64,000 bases of DNA, from contig CM049316.1 in assembly GCA_026874595.1 (NCBI GenBank), positions 59,839,676 to 59,903,675 of the forward strand, in the 5' to 3' direction. Positions within the stretch are counted from its first letter, which is position 1; each line of letters begins with the position of its first letter. The translations under genes were made by a program, and so were the position numbers. This DNA comes from Sipunculus nudus. Taxonomy: Eukaryota; Annelida; Sipuncula; Golfingiida; Sipunculidae. Under the pieces are notes generated by a model. It was not told the origin of the DNA. It saw only the letters and a program-made list of their open reading frames with translations, and did no database searches. Below, piece after piece: positions 37,001 to 56,673 of the stretch.

Positions 37001-38391
37001 GTCCAGAAGCGCAGATTTGCACGTACGCCAAGCCTGGCGTTGCAGCGCGATCTCCGACCACTGGTCTTGTGCCAGGGCGGGATCAGCTGACTGAGAAGCT
37101 GAGGACCTTGGAGAACCCCGCGAAGGGGGATCCAAAGAGACCCGCTGAACCGGAACTACCGGAGGCTGGAAACAGGAAGCCAGGGAACGGGCAACAGCAG
37201 GAACCACCCTGGAAGGCACAGTAACCGGAGCCGCAGGCACCACAGTAGATGGTAACTGAAAAAAAGAGCCGGCCGGCCGGGTCGGAACGGCGGTAGACGG
37301 AGTAACCGGAGGCGAGGCCGGCTGCCCGGAAACGGAGGCAGGAGGGACCGACGCACTAACCTGTACCCCAGGTAGGTCCGGGCGATCCAGCGGGACGGCT
37401 CCAGCCGGCCCCGGAGATAATGAAGGAATCCGGCGAGGAGCCGGGGGCGACGAGAATGGCCTGGGAGAAAGGACTGGGGGCCGGACAGAATCGGGTCTAG
37501 ACGAATCGTCAAGATCCGACATGAGAGAAGAGCAAAAACGGGACAATTTATGTAAAATGGAATAGGCAGACGGGCCGTCAGAACGGGAGGCCGCAGGAAT
37601 GGGGGAAGATTTCCGTTTGCGGGTATGAGAAAGCAACGATTTAACTGTCGAAACTACGGGAGAGGAGACAGGACCGGCGGTAACGGACAGGGAACGCAAC
37701 ACATGCCGGGGAATGAGCCCAATCCTGGAAAAGGGCCCACTTGTCAGACGTCCAAGTCTGGCAGTGAAAACAAGGATCAGCCGGACCACGGCAAGAGTCA
37801 TTGTTGGTGCGGCAACGAAAACAAGTGGGGTGGGAGTCCCAAACCGGGATTATAGAACCACAAGAGCCACAATAAGTGGGGTTCTCCATGGCGGGCAAGG
37901 GAAAAGAACACAACTTACAGTTCAGTTGGCAAACTCATGAGTACAAACCCCAACAGTGGATGAATCTCGCAGCGGGATCACACGTCCATCATGGCGAACG
38001 CCAGAAGAAAATGTGTTATGGGTAGCAGAAGTGTGACCTAGATACACGGGAACGAGGCGGGATGGGCGATAATAGGCCCAATAAGGGAAAATTTTCGGTT
38101 GGCTTACTCTGGCGTATAAACTTTAACAGAGAAAATTCTCATTAATACAGAAACAGCTCACAATTATGTTTACGTAATAAAACAACCATTTATGAACAAC
38201 TGAATTTAGCTCTGTTTCACTAATATTTTATATTCATTTAAGGGCTATGATTTCTCAAATAGCTTACCTATCAGGTCCTTGGCATTGACTCCAAGGTTCT
38301 CTCCTCTGATGGTGACCTTCGTACCTGGAGCGCCCTCTTTTGGGGAAATCCCTGTGACTAGAGGTGGGGGTTTCCTGACGGTTGTCAGCAT
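9978..38391 (-). CDS. EXOC2: Exocyst complex component 2 (Sec5), 23 visible coding exons, 3' end not in view
   Basis: Sec5 is the exocyst subunit that helps tether secretory vesicles to the plasma membrane and is an effector of Ral GTPases. Spliced from the minus strand, the exons give 2385 nt (795 codons) with every phase consistent: 38268-38391, 31623-31793, 29626-29761, 28648-28691, 27994-28063, 24658-24782, 23665-23745, 23088-23233, 21713-21794, 21261-21363, 20075-20187, 18782-18856, 17865-17983, 17304-17354, 16457-16623, 15498-15619, 14424-14497, 13703-13783, 12981-13099, 12187-12253, 11380-11496, 10650-10791, 9978-10033. The N-terminus reads [20 protein letters not shown], the TIG/IPT domain that contacts Ral. 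[20 protein letters not shown] and [15 protein letters not shown] are other diagnostic Sec5 blocks. By comparison with vertebrate EXOC2 (about 924 aa), the final roughly 100 residues are missing after VHAE. They are either beyond position 1 or in exons I could not recognise. The identification is very secure; single exon edges are read from GT/AG sites by eye. Confidence 0.96.
10650..10791 (-). CDS. EXOC2: EXOC2 exon 22 (residues 730-776)
   Basis: Reads [20 protein letters not shown] then [19 protein letters not shown], the most diagnostic C-terminal Sec5 block. Acceptor cttcag, donor gtaaaa. Confidence 0.95.
11380..11496 (-). CDS. EXOC2: EXOC2 exon 21 (residues 691-729)
   Basis: Reads [20 protein letters not shown] then [11 protein letters not shown], matching the Sec5 block EQRLLIVLSNC. 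Acceptor ttacag, donor gtattg, phase 0. Confidence 0.94.
11905..11985 (+). repeat. GGAC/GACA-rich repeat tail with hairpin
   Basis: cctgacggacggacagacag... followed by cccctttctgcaagcagggg, an imperfect hairpin; typical 3' end of a dispersed repeat. In the intron between EXOC2 exons 20 and 21. Confidence 0.6.
12187..12253 (-). CDS. EXOC2: EXOC2 exon 20 (residues 668-690)
   Basis: A 67-nt exon reading [20 protein letters not shown]. Acceptor ccaaag, donor gtaaga. The sequence is weakly conserved; phase and context support it. Confidence 0.85.
12981..13099 (-). CDS. EXOC2: EXOC2 exon 19 (residues 629-667)
   Basis: Reads [20 protein letters not shown] then [16 protein letters not shown]. Acceptor tttcag, donor gtaagt leaves phase 2. 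Confidence 0.9.
13703..13783 (-). CDS. EXOC2: EXOC2 exon 18 (residues 602-628)
   Basis: Reads [20 protein letters not shown] then PKTGEAQ. Acceptor tttgcag, donor gtactg, phase 0 at both ends. Confidence 0.9.
14424..14497 (-). CDS. EXOC2: EXOC2 exon 17 (residues 577-601)
   Basis: Reads [20 protein letters not shown] then TTQL; it aligns with the EDWIVDNEG segment of Sec5. Acceptor ctacag, donor gtaaga. Confidence 0.88.
15498..15619 (-). CDS. EXOC2: EXOC2 exon 16 (residues 536-576)
   Basis: Reads [20 protein letters not shown] then [19 protein letters not shown], matching LILDLRVRCV of vertebrate Sec5. Acceptor cttcag, donor gtaatg. Confidence 0.92.
16457..16623 (-). CDS. EXOC2: EXOC2 exon 15 (residues 481-535)
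   Basis: Reads [20 protein letters not shown] and ends [13 protein letters not shown]. Acceptor tttacag. The donor gtcaga is weak, but it is the one that keeps frame with exon 16. Confidence 0.9.
17304..17354 (-). CDS. EXOC2: EXOC2 exon 14 (residues 464-480)
   Basis: A 51-nt exon reading [17 protein letters not shown] between ctttcag and gtgaga. Phase is 0 at both ends, so it could be skipped without a frameshift. Confidence 0.85.
17865..17983 (-). CDS. EXOC2: EXOC2 exon 13 (residues 424-463)
   Basis: Reads [20 protein letters not shown] then [17 protein letters not shown], matching the Sec5 segment with HRVAFVEKL...LPNFWKLW. Acceptor caatag, donor gtatca, phase 0. Confidence 0.92.
18342..18800. 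repeat. Tandem array of the exon 12/intron 12 junction of EXOC2
   Basis: Five copies of a segment spanning the 3' end of exon 12 and its donor: starts at about 18345, 18462, 18579, 18694 and 18781 (the real exon), spacings 117, 117, 115 and 87. On the minus strand most copies read ctgcagtaccaga...ggcctggaaatctg then gtaagta. Copies 2 and 4 keep a perfect donor. Copy 3 has ctag before taagt and copy 1 has gtcag. The 87-base spacing comes from loss of an internal segment next to copy 4. Confidence 0.9.
18782..18856 (-). CDS. EXOC2: EXOC2 exon 12 (residues 399-423), source of a tandem array
   Basis: Reads [20 protein letters not shown] then QAWKS, a poorly conserved stretch. Acceptor ttttcag, donor gtaagtaaag. 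The last roughly 40 nt of this exon plus the start of the intron are repeated four more times just downstream (see the repeat entry), so several look-alike donors follow the real one. I chose this copy because it alone has a full open exon with matching phases. Confidence 0.85.
20075..20187 (-). CDS. EXOC2: EXOC2 exon 11 (residues 361-398)
   Basis: Reads [20 protein letters not shown], matching the conserved GDPAW motif of Sec5. Acceptor ttttcag, donor gtaagt. Confidence 0.92.
21261..21363 (-). CDS. EXOC2: EXOC2 exon 10 (residues 327-360)
   Basis: Reads [20 protein letters not shown] then [10 protein letters not shown]. Acceptor ctttag, donor gtaaga, ends in phase 2. Confidence 0.92.
21713..21794 (-). 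CDS. EXOC2: EXOC2 exon 9 (residues 300-326)
   Basis: Reads [20 protein letters not shown] then DIQLFKK, matching the Sec5 region DYDVVINDYEKAKSLFG. Acceptor ctccag, donor gtaagt. Confidence 0.93.
22338..22815 (+). repeat. Molluscan-type dispersed repeat, full copy
   Basis: Begins aagagacccatgggtcatgg (contains the palindrome gacccatgggtc) followed by ctcagctga. It ends with ggatgatgg...ctatagctcagatgactt...gtcagctgagcta, a hairpin. Middle blocks (gcattatgttcaggcccataactt; tattaggcagtcttgaagtg) recur at 26640-26880 and 27320-27560. Confidence 0.75.
23088..23233 (-). CDS. EXOC2: EXOC2 exon 8 (residues 251-299)
   Basis: Reads [20 protein letters not shown] then [17 protein letters not shown], one of the most conserved Sec5 blocks. 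I chose the acceptor gatacag because the more upstream ctacag would put a stop in frame. Confidence 0.93.
23665..23745 (-). CDS. EXOC2: EXOC2 exon 7 (residues 224-250)
   Basis: Reads [20 protein letters not shown] then KLESVLN. Acceptor ctgcag, donor gtgagt. The phase fits both neighbours. Confidence 0.9.
24658..24782 (-). CDS. EXOC2: EXOC2 exon 6 (residues 182-223)
   Basis: Reads [20 protein letters not shown], then [12 protein letters not shown]. It matches the helical region at the start of the exocyst rod. Acceptor ttttag, donor gtaaag, ends in phase 1. Confidence 0.93.
26335..27742 (+). repeat. Tandem dimer of the same repeat family ending in GGAC run and hairpin
   Basis: Two diverged units of about 0.68 kb in direct order (about 26335-27005 and 27005-27640). 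Both contain 'cgtgccatggtca', 'gttgggcaaaatttaaggta' and 'gcattatgtttgggcccata'. The right unit runs into a (ggac)n tract (27645-27690) and the terminal hairpin agctcagatgacttatagtc...gctgagc (to 27742). A separate 5'-type end with the gggacctatgggtcac block sits at 25108. Confidence 0.75.
27994..28063 (-). CDS. EXOC2: EXOC2 exon 5 (residues 159-181)
   Basis: A 70-nt exon reading [20 protein letters not shown], matching the Sec5 segment ENFSAAWYLIENH of vertebrates. Acceptor tttccag, donor gtaaat. Confidence 0.92.
28648..28691 (-). CDS. EXOC2: EXOC2 exon 4 (residues 144-158)
   Basis: A 44-nt exon between tttgcag and gtaagt that reads [14 protein letters not shown]. It is too short for an ORF search and was recognised from Sec5 and from the phase (2 to 1). 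Confidence 0.9.
28810..29000 (-). repeat. Dispersed repeat, copy 1 (EXOC2 intron)
   Basis: Reverse complement of 42865-43035. Shared blocks include 'ttcaagcttccaac', 'ggtgtttcttc', 'ggtcatgcag', 'catggactgtgtttac' and 'cagaaccata'. No coding content; not classified. Confidence 0.65.
29626..29761 (-). CDS. EXOC2: EXOC2 exon 3 (residues 99-143)
   Basis: Reads [20 protein letters not shown] and ends [12 protein letters not shown], matching the Sec5 segment just after the TIG domain. The acceptor is ccccag; the donor gtaagt leaves phase 2. Confidence 0.93.
29904..29956. repeat. Perfect 13-bp inverted repeat (hairpin)
   Basis: tccaccaggtgtc (29904-29916) and gacacctggtgga (29944-29956) with a 27-base loop, in the intron between EXOC2 exons 2 and 3. 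Confidence 0.8.
30856..30936 (+). repeat. 19-bp minisatellite
   Basis: Unit gtgggttttgcatggtcaa; starts at 30856, 30875, 30894, 30913 and a partial at 30932. The first copy is diverged. In EXOC2 intron 2 (between exons 2 and 3). Confidence 0.85.
31623..31793 (-). CDS. EXOC2: EXOC2 exon 2 (residues 42-98, rest of TIG domain)
   Basis: The exon starts with CT after attccag, completing an Ala codon, and reads [20 protein letters not shown] then [17 protein letters not shown], matching the TIG domain of Sec5. It ends in phase 1 before gttaaac. Confidence 0.94.
32027..32948 (-). mobile_element. 5'-truncated LINE with 15-bp target-site duplication
   Basis: The insertion is flanked by identical 15-bp direct repeats cccttaactgaggtg at 32012-32026 and 32949-32963. 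The minus strand is open from the 5' end ([20 protein letters not shown]) to a stop at 32244. The end carries the zinc-knuckle-like [12 protein letters not shown]...[10 protein letters not shown] found at the C-terminus of many non-LTR retrotransposon polymerases. A (ttctg)-like tail marks the 3' end at 32027. The open frame and perfect duplication suggest a fairly recent insertion. Confidence 0.88.
32244..32930 (-). pseudogene. C-terminal fragment of a LINE polymerase (228 codons)
   Basis: An open frame that contains only the end of a non-LTR retrotransposon ORF2. The sequence runs past the reverse transcriptase domain, with CKYC...H...C residues resembling a zinc knuckle. No RT or endonuclease motifs are present, so it is inactive. 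It lies inside the first coding intron of EXOC2. Confidence 0.8.
33206..33397. repeat. DIRS left inverted terminal repeat
   Basis: Inverted match to 38007-38183. The core from 'tctgtattaatgagaatttt' to 'cccataatcacattttc' differs from the right repeat at only a few positions. The outermost 30-40 bases diverge between the two ends, as expected for DIRS elements, where each outer end has its own partner in the internal complementary region. Confidence 0.9.
33438..33549. repeat. DIRS internal complementary region
   Basis: The first half (to about 33490) is the reverse complement of the left outer end, including 'cagtttactaacaaaaccac'. The second half (33501-33549) is the reverse complement of the right outer end, starting 'gttttattacgtaaacat'. 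In known DIRS elements this region is thought to align the ends during circular DNA formation. Confidence 0.85.
33608..34633 (-). CDS. DIRS tyrosine recombinase (C-terminal catalytic part open)
   Basis: A 341-codon open frame with the tyrosine recombinase set: Arg126 in [12 protein letters not shown], His257-x-x-Arg260 in [15 protein letters not shown], Trp283 and the nucleophile Tyr293 in TFTRFYLKD. These enzymes insert the element without an endonuclease. The N-terminal DNA-binding half ([16 protein letters not shown]...) lies in the neighbouring frame upstream and joins near 34560, so a single-base shift separates the two halves. A C-run at 34013-34023 lies inside the frame. Confidence 0.8.
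   Translation of the reverse strand: MASLHRVDVFPGNLTFSPVACCSIGLFVFLLQDKHLSYTSLRGCRATLLSVLRPLGHDRVLHPPLVSDFLKGVHARASRPWYSSWRLDVVLRHLREPPYEPLRSAHLLHLSRKTVFLLTLASAGCRSELHALVADSKFTQIAADGSSATLHFPPDFYRKNQNFDDPPSTWHVPALPNGRYRYGATNCPVRALRYYLKATHSLRRGGGRKKLFISTKVTTSIKEISPITISAWLKATIIAAYESASQSTLDQLHIKAHDIRALSTSLAHFSGISPNQLVKKGYWKSPSTFTRFYLKDVQLQASGLYSLGPVIASGEVLQFSRPSSSSPSVPPLMSSAGPSLH
35149..36031 (-). pseudogene. DIRS reverse transcriptase/RNase H ORF with deleted RT palm
   Basis: The reading frame contains the RT N-terminal signature [12 protein letters not shown]. At 35746 it breaks directly into sequence typical of the region after the RT (in another frame, [20 protein letters not shown]). The fingers/palm segment with the catalytic Y-x-D-D box is therefore absent. 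RNase H follows, with IYTDAS, ILEL, RTDNTT and ADALSRH, so its four acidic residues look intact (about 35526-35150). A one-base frame change lies between the connection region and RNase H. Confidence 0.8.
36032..37913 (-). pseudogene. DIRS Gag-like ORF1, split over several frames
   Basis: A cysteine-rich start (YCGSCGS ... CFRCR ... CFHCQTW, at 37913-37641) resembles a zinc-binding module. It overlaps a Pro/Ser-rich frame (37801-36749) and is followed in another frame by a 237-residue stretch (36745-36032) ending in an Arg/Ser/Gly-rich tail. Together these look like one Gag protein broken by frameshifts. An intron or programmed shift cannot be excluded. Confidence 0.6.
38007..38183. repeat. 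DIRS right inverted terminal repeat
   Basis: Inverted partner of 33206-33397. Its outer end (gtaataaaac at 38183) is complementary to the second half of the internal complementary region. Confidence 0.9.
38268..38391 (-). CDS. EXOC2: EXOC2 exon 1 (start codon, residues 1-41)
   Basis: The ATG at 38391 opens [20 protein letters not shown], the first strand of the TIG domain. The donor is gtaag at 38267; the exon ends in phase 1. The same exon probably extends through a short 5' UTR to 38440, where an acceptor (tctcattacag) is seen. Confidence 0.93.
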
Positions 38392-39267
38392 TTTGATTTT
38401 ACTCTCACCGTAGTGAGGTAGCCTTTATTCAGATGGCTAACTGTAATGAGATACATATTAATAGACATCATGATTTTTCTATGATTTGATGATGACTGTG
38501 ACAAGGTTATTAAAAAAACAATATAAGGCTACCTGTACGGTATTCTAACTTGGATCACTGCTACAATGAGTGTACAGTCCAGTAATGAAAATAAATTGTA
38601 AAAAAAAATCAAATTTTTTCAAATGTAAACTAGACCCAAAAGTGTCTAAATCAAATGATAAGGCTACCAAACAGCTATATGAATCATAGATGTAACTTTT
38701 CATTATAAATACTTCTTTAAGTTTCGAATAAAATGTCACATAATTGTCAACTATCACATGTTTTCTACTGTAAACAAGGCTACATCCTGACATGTGACTT
38801 GTTTTATCATGCAAGGCTTGACAGTAAGGGTTAACTACTTGCCCAGATCAAGTAGAAGTTCCAGAGAATGGTGGTAGGGCAACCAAAAATGGACTCCTAT
38901 TTTCCAGACTGGGCGTGTGGTTCAACATCAACCTCTACACAGAGGCCTTAATCTTAACTGATCTTAAGTCAGCCATTTTCTTTTTTTAGGAAAAGTGAAA
39001 TCACATTGTAATACCTCTATCTTAAATCACCTGCATGTTTATCTGTGCAAATTCTTAAGAGAATTATTATTAACAAACAAACATTTGAACATGTATATTG
39101 TTGCAAAATCATCATGTGGATCACATTTTTTGTGGCTGTGGCTGTGGCCGTGATCACTTATTTTTTTGGGACAAGTAAAAATTCATGTATGGCAAGTAAA
39201 AGCTAGTTATTGCTTGCCCTGCTGGGCAAGTACTGTATTCCCTTGATCAGACGCCGGGCCTTAAATA

Positions 39268-39560
39268 GTAGCATGCGGTCATAAATTCAACAAACATGCC
39301 GAGGGGTTTACCAATGTGTTAGGTTAAAACAGAACTTTTCTCACTCATATTTGGTATTATTAGAAAGTACACAAAATGCTAATGATTGGTCTGATTATGT
39401 TGATTGACAGTGTACCTGTAGGCCATAAACTCTGTCAGAAATGTCTGAAATATTTGCATCTTCATAAGGCCTTATAATACTTTCCTCAGACTTAGATGTA
39501 AAGATACTCTGGCGCCAGTAATCTGGTTGTAATGCCAGAGGGTTGATATGACGCTAATTT
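39268..39560 (+). repeat. Dispersed repeat with inverted partner at 46550-46757
   Basis: Contains gcggtcataaattcaacaaa, catgccgaggggtttaccaa and taatctggttgtaatgccag. The reverse complement of 46550-46757 matches almost base for base, except that this copy carries about 100 extra bases in the middle. Confidence 0.75.
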
Positions 39561-40028
39561 CTGCATCCCTGCAAAGCGGAGAAAGTTGAACTTTTCCAGC
39601 TTTGCTTTGCCGCACTGAACAGGGCAGCACAGCACGGCATTTAGTGTGGACAACCTAATGTATTTGCAAGTACTCAACAATTTTGGCAGCGCAGTGCGGC
39701 ACAGCACAGCCTTTGATGTGATCGGGCCTTAAATTTTAACATTCTATCATGTATCATTACTTAGCTGCACTTATTAAGCTGGAGAACATAAGAGCAATTT
39801 TTTAAACTTTGGACTTACTGACACGGTCATGGATGAATGTCATACGATTGAATTATAACAGTAAAAACTGACAGCCCCCCCCCCCCCCTTTATCCTAGAA
39901 TTACTTCAATATCGCTCACATCATTACAATTTGGCCATCAAACTTCGCTTACACAATGTAATTTTCATGTTTAAATTGCTGAAGAGCAATGCTTCGATTA
40001 TTTTAATTTAACTCTTAAATAAACTCAC

Positions 40029-40270
40029 CGTCAAGACGTAGAATCTTTGTCTCTCGATCTTTTTATTATGACAGTTCCAATCAGTCCCACCCACTTCGGC
40101 TGCACTAGTTTGCATTTAACCTTTTAGTTTCTGCTGCATCTTTATGGTAAACAGTTAAATAAGTAACGAACACTAGGTGGCGCTATAATTTGAGAGGCGC
40201 ACTTTTTTCCGACTTGCATGTGATTCCTTGGCCTTGTGACCACGAGCACCAGAAACGAGAACGCGAATGA
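40029..40270 (-). promoter_or_regulatory. EXOC2: Probable EXOC2 promoter and non-coding first exon
   Basis: A strong donor (CTTGACG then gtgagttt) lies at 40029/40028, reading away from EXOC2's first coding exon, whose 5' UTR begins at an acceptor at 38440. This suggests a non-coding exon ending at 40029. Just upstream is a CpG-richer patch with an atgacgt CRE-like site near 40270. No TATA box was identified and the transcription start was not determined. Confidence 0.45.
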
Positions 40271-42864
40271 CGTTTCATTTTTTATCATCCATTATCTAAC
40301 GGTGTTTAAAATAAAGAATTTAAGTTTTCTATGAACTATGATGACAAGAGATCTTATATCGTCACATAAAAATAACAAAATGACTTTTTTTTCAGAAAAA
40401 ACATGGTTATGTCCACAATTCTTTAAGGACAGAATAATTTACACACACATATTTACATATATATATAAATACATAAATTAATATATATATATGTATGCAA
40501 AATTATCCTTTGAGGGTGCCATCTTTGTTATTAAAAAGAAAGCGTATATGCACTATGGTTAATCAGTGCGTGCAGGAGTGGTATAAGCCAAACCGCTCTA
40601 CACAGTATATTTTTCAAGGTTTATGGTAAATAGATGGTTATTTTGTTTCAACCTACAAACAAACCTTGTTATAAACAATCAAGATGTAGTTAACATGCGA
40701 CAGAAAGACTCTTTGACTACATAATATGTACTAAAATATATTCGTGTAGCTGAAACAGTTTACATGATAAAACGTGTCATATATGTCCGAACCACCAACA
40801 GAAAACATTTTCAACTGCAGCCCTTCTCGCAAAAAAAATGGCAAAAAAAGTCAGCCTGTGCCTATATTTGACCACTTTTTCTTCCCGCACCGTACCCGCA
40901 GCTTTCTTTCCGTACAATACTTTTCATGAGAATAGAAACAATATACCTTTGAACAATGTATTTTAATTCATTGATGATTATCATAGCTCATTATATATAT
41001 ATTGTGTATAAAGATATGCATAATACCACCCGTGTTTTATGACATTCTTCATCAATAATAATTAGACTGCTACATTACACTAACGACGATACAGTATGCA
41101 AAGCGTATCGGTAACCGTACTGGTGTGGCGTATCGATATGTATCGATATATCGCTATATTGATGCAGCATTATATATTATATATATCATATGTACAAATT
41201 GTTTATATCACTATTTTATCCGAAGCCGCATAAAAGGAAGGCCTTGCCTCATACCGCAGCCGCAACCGTGTAAAAAGGAATCGTAGCTTTATGTATTTAT
41301 TTGACTGAATGATTACTGAAATGTTATTTTTGAACTTAGAGCCTGAGGCCTTCTGCCTGAATTAACTTAATTACTGTTTTCATTTTAGAGGACTGATGGC
41401 CTGTCTGTATAAGATAAAATTCATTCCTTTCTACAAAAAATAACATTCAGTTTTTAGTGTGACATATATGTTGTTGTTGAACATATAAATGGTCGTCCAC
41501 TGCTATGTTGCACAATGTGGATGTTGTTCTTCTCTAAAAGTTGACCTGCATGCACAATGTGTCTCCCGAAAAAAGTTAAATATATCTAAGATATTTGGCA
41601 GTCTGACATTTCAACCATAAAAGGGGGTTAATTAATAAAAATTGTCTCTGCAAGCTTATTTCCCAGTATCCTTGTCCATTTTTGAAGGGAACAATGCAGT
41701 TCTGACCACATATACCACATATATTTCTTCAAGTATAACAAGGCCAGTTTCTAAATGATAAGTGCATTGGTCTGTTCTTTATATTTAATAATTAATATAA
41801 TTAGACTATTTTTATTTACAACTTGCATTAGTCCACTGTATAAGCTTATATAAATCCTCAGCCCTACCTGCCCACCAAGTAATTTGAATCAGCTCGCCAA
41901 AATCTGCACATGTTTGGTTTCTAACCTGACCCGCCCTCACAAAATTGCAAAATATTTCACGTTTGTTTATAAAATGTGATTGAAAAAGAAATCAGACTCA
42001 AGCCTTGTGATTCGCGTAGTTGGTTTAAATGTTACTATTATTGTAAATATGTTGCACGGTCTGCTGGTTTTATGATCATCGATTGTGTTGAATATTTTAA
42101 CCAATTAAAAGAACATTTACAAAAGCCTATTAATAATAATAATAATAATAATTTAACTGTTTTCTATAAAACGGACCGGACCGCTTGAACCGGACCGCTA
42201 TCGTGTTGGACCGGACCATAAGGGGGTAGTCCCATTCGATCCGCACCTCCAATGTTCTCACTGTCTGCTCTCACACTCAGACACTGGATCACCCTTCATG
42301 CTTCTGCCATTTGTAATGTACAAGTTAAGCTTCGAGTATTTTTTGCCAGTTTAGTCAAAATAAACCTTTAAATCTGCAGTACATGGGGTTACTTTGTCAA
42401 CCTTGTGAACTGGCAAGTTTTTTTTTTTTTGGTCTTCTTTCGCCGGTACTGTACTGCGGGACAACTTACGTAAACGCCTCTCTTCACAAACATAACAATA
42501 CAATATCACCATATACATCTTTCAATACCCACATCCCCGGGCCCAATACACGAGTTTTTATAAGGGAAGATATATAAATATTATTCTTGATCGAGACAAT
42601 CGTGGGTCGATCAGAAAGTTGCAATGTAAACCACCAGTCGATCCATCTATGCTTTAATTTACACATTAAAGGGACCTTTTCACATATCAGGTATGTTACA
42701 TATACATGAAATATAGTGTATTCTCCCTAAAATATTACGTTGTTTGTCAATATTTCGCTCTAAAAGCGTTTGCTTATTACTTTACAAAATTGGGAAAAAG
42801 CAGTGGCGCTAAACGTAAACAAATCACGCACGCCTGATGATCGTACCGCGCTACTTTTACAATT

Positions 42865-43035
42865 GAAGATTTTTCAAGCTTCCAACCGGTGTTTCTTCCG
42901 TGTTTCTTTTTTTTTTCATGTTTCTTCTTGTTTGGGAACTTTCGCGCGTGTTATATTGGACATCTGGTCATGCAGCCTTGTTATGCTCAACAGACACACA
43001 TGGACTGTGTTTATTTACACAGAACCATAAAACAT
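42865..43035 (+). repeat. Dispersed repeat, copy 2
   Basis: Same family as 28810-29000, in opposite orientation. Contains ggtcatgcagccttgttatg and catggactgtgttta. A third, partial copy follows at 44490-44645. Confidence 0.65.
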
Positions 43036-43603
43036 ATCAAACAGGCGAACTGGAGATAAAAACCCTGTGAGCCGTTGTTTTGCTGGGAAACGTATGCATT
43101 AAATCAAAATGAGAAAATAACGTGAGACTATACACATATTATTTTAATTGAATATAAACCTTTAAGATCAGGTCTAATCAGGTTTCATATATTGGATCAG
43201 TCATAATGCTTACCCTGGTGAAGCGAGAAGAATGTGAAAATAAGACTTGAGGCACAAATTTACTGAGACACATTCGCCACTTGGTGATAAGTATATGCTT
43301 ACTGATTTAAAGAAAGCCTTTGATTGTGTTTGTTACTAATGACATGCCATTGCTATCGCAACAATGTCAAACCTTCAAACAATGAAACTTCTGCAGATTT
43401 AATTCAGAGACCTTGATCTCGAACTCTTCCTGGCAAACTAATTTGACTATCTTCTGCATGAGGTGCTTCTACTCACAAACATGAACTCCATTCTGACACA
43501 CCTAAAAAAATCCGTCAGTGCAAAATCCCGAATGTTCGAAAAACGCATACTGGTCCCATAGGAAACAAATGTAAAACAAAATCAGTTGCACAGTAACAAA
43601 AAC

Positions 43604-43609
43604 TTTATT
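43604..43609 (-). terminator. Poly(A) signal of protease A
   Basis: AATAAA on the minus strand, 38 nt after the stop codon of protease A. Confidence 0.6.
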
Positions 43610-43646
43610 CGCGTTTAAAACAATCACAACTGGATTAATAATTATT

Positions 43647-56673
<13,027 letters not shown>

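Larger units (their letters stand above)
33206..38183 (-). mobile_element. DIRS-type tyrosine-recombinase retrotransposon, RT core deleted
   Basis: The element sits in the first coding intron of EXOC2, in the same orientation as the gene. The ends carry near-identical inverted terminal repeats (33206-33397 and 38007-38183). An internal complementary region (about 33438-33549) joins sequences complementary to both outer ends, the hallmark of DIRS1-like elements. Between them, reading leftward, are a Gag-like region, a reverse transcriptase start, RNase H and a tyrosine recombinase. The palm domain of the reverse transcriptase is missing and several frames are shifted, so the copy is non-autonomous. 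The interior is visibly GC-richer than the surrounding intron, a sign of separate origin. Confidence 0.9.
38441..43600. other. Intergenic / EXOC2 upstream region
   Basis: Apart from the probable first exon and promoter near 40029-40270, it holds the inverted-pair repeat (39268-39560), a poly-C run (39875-39888), an (aat)n run (42131-42151) and a dispersed repeat (42865-43035). No coding sequence recognised. Confidence 0.55.

Noticed and set aside
34640-37512. Several other overlapping open frames in the DIRS element on both strands
   Set aside because: GC-rich sequence gives long chance frames; Arg/Pro/Ser-rich translations without motifs.
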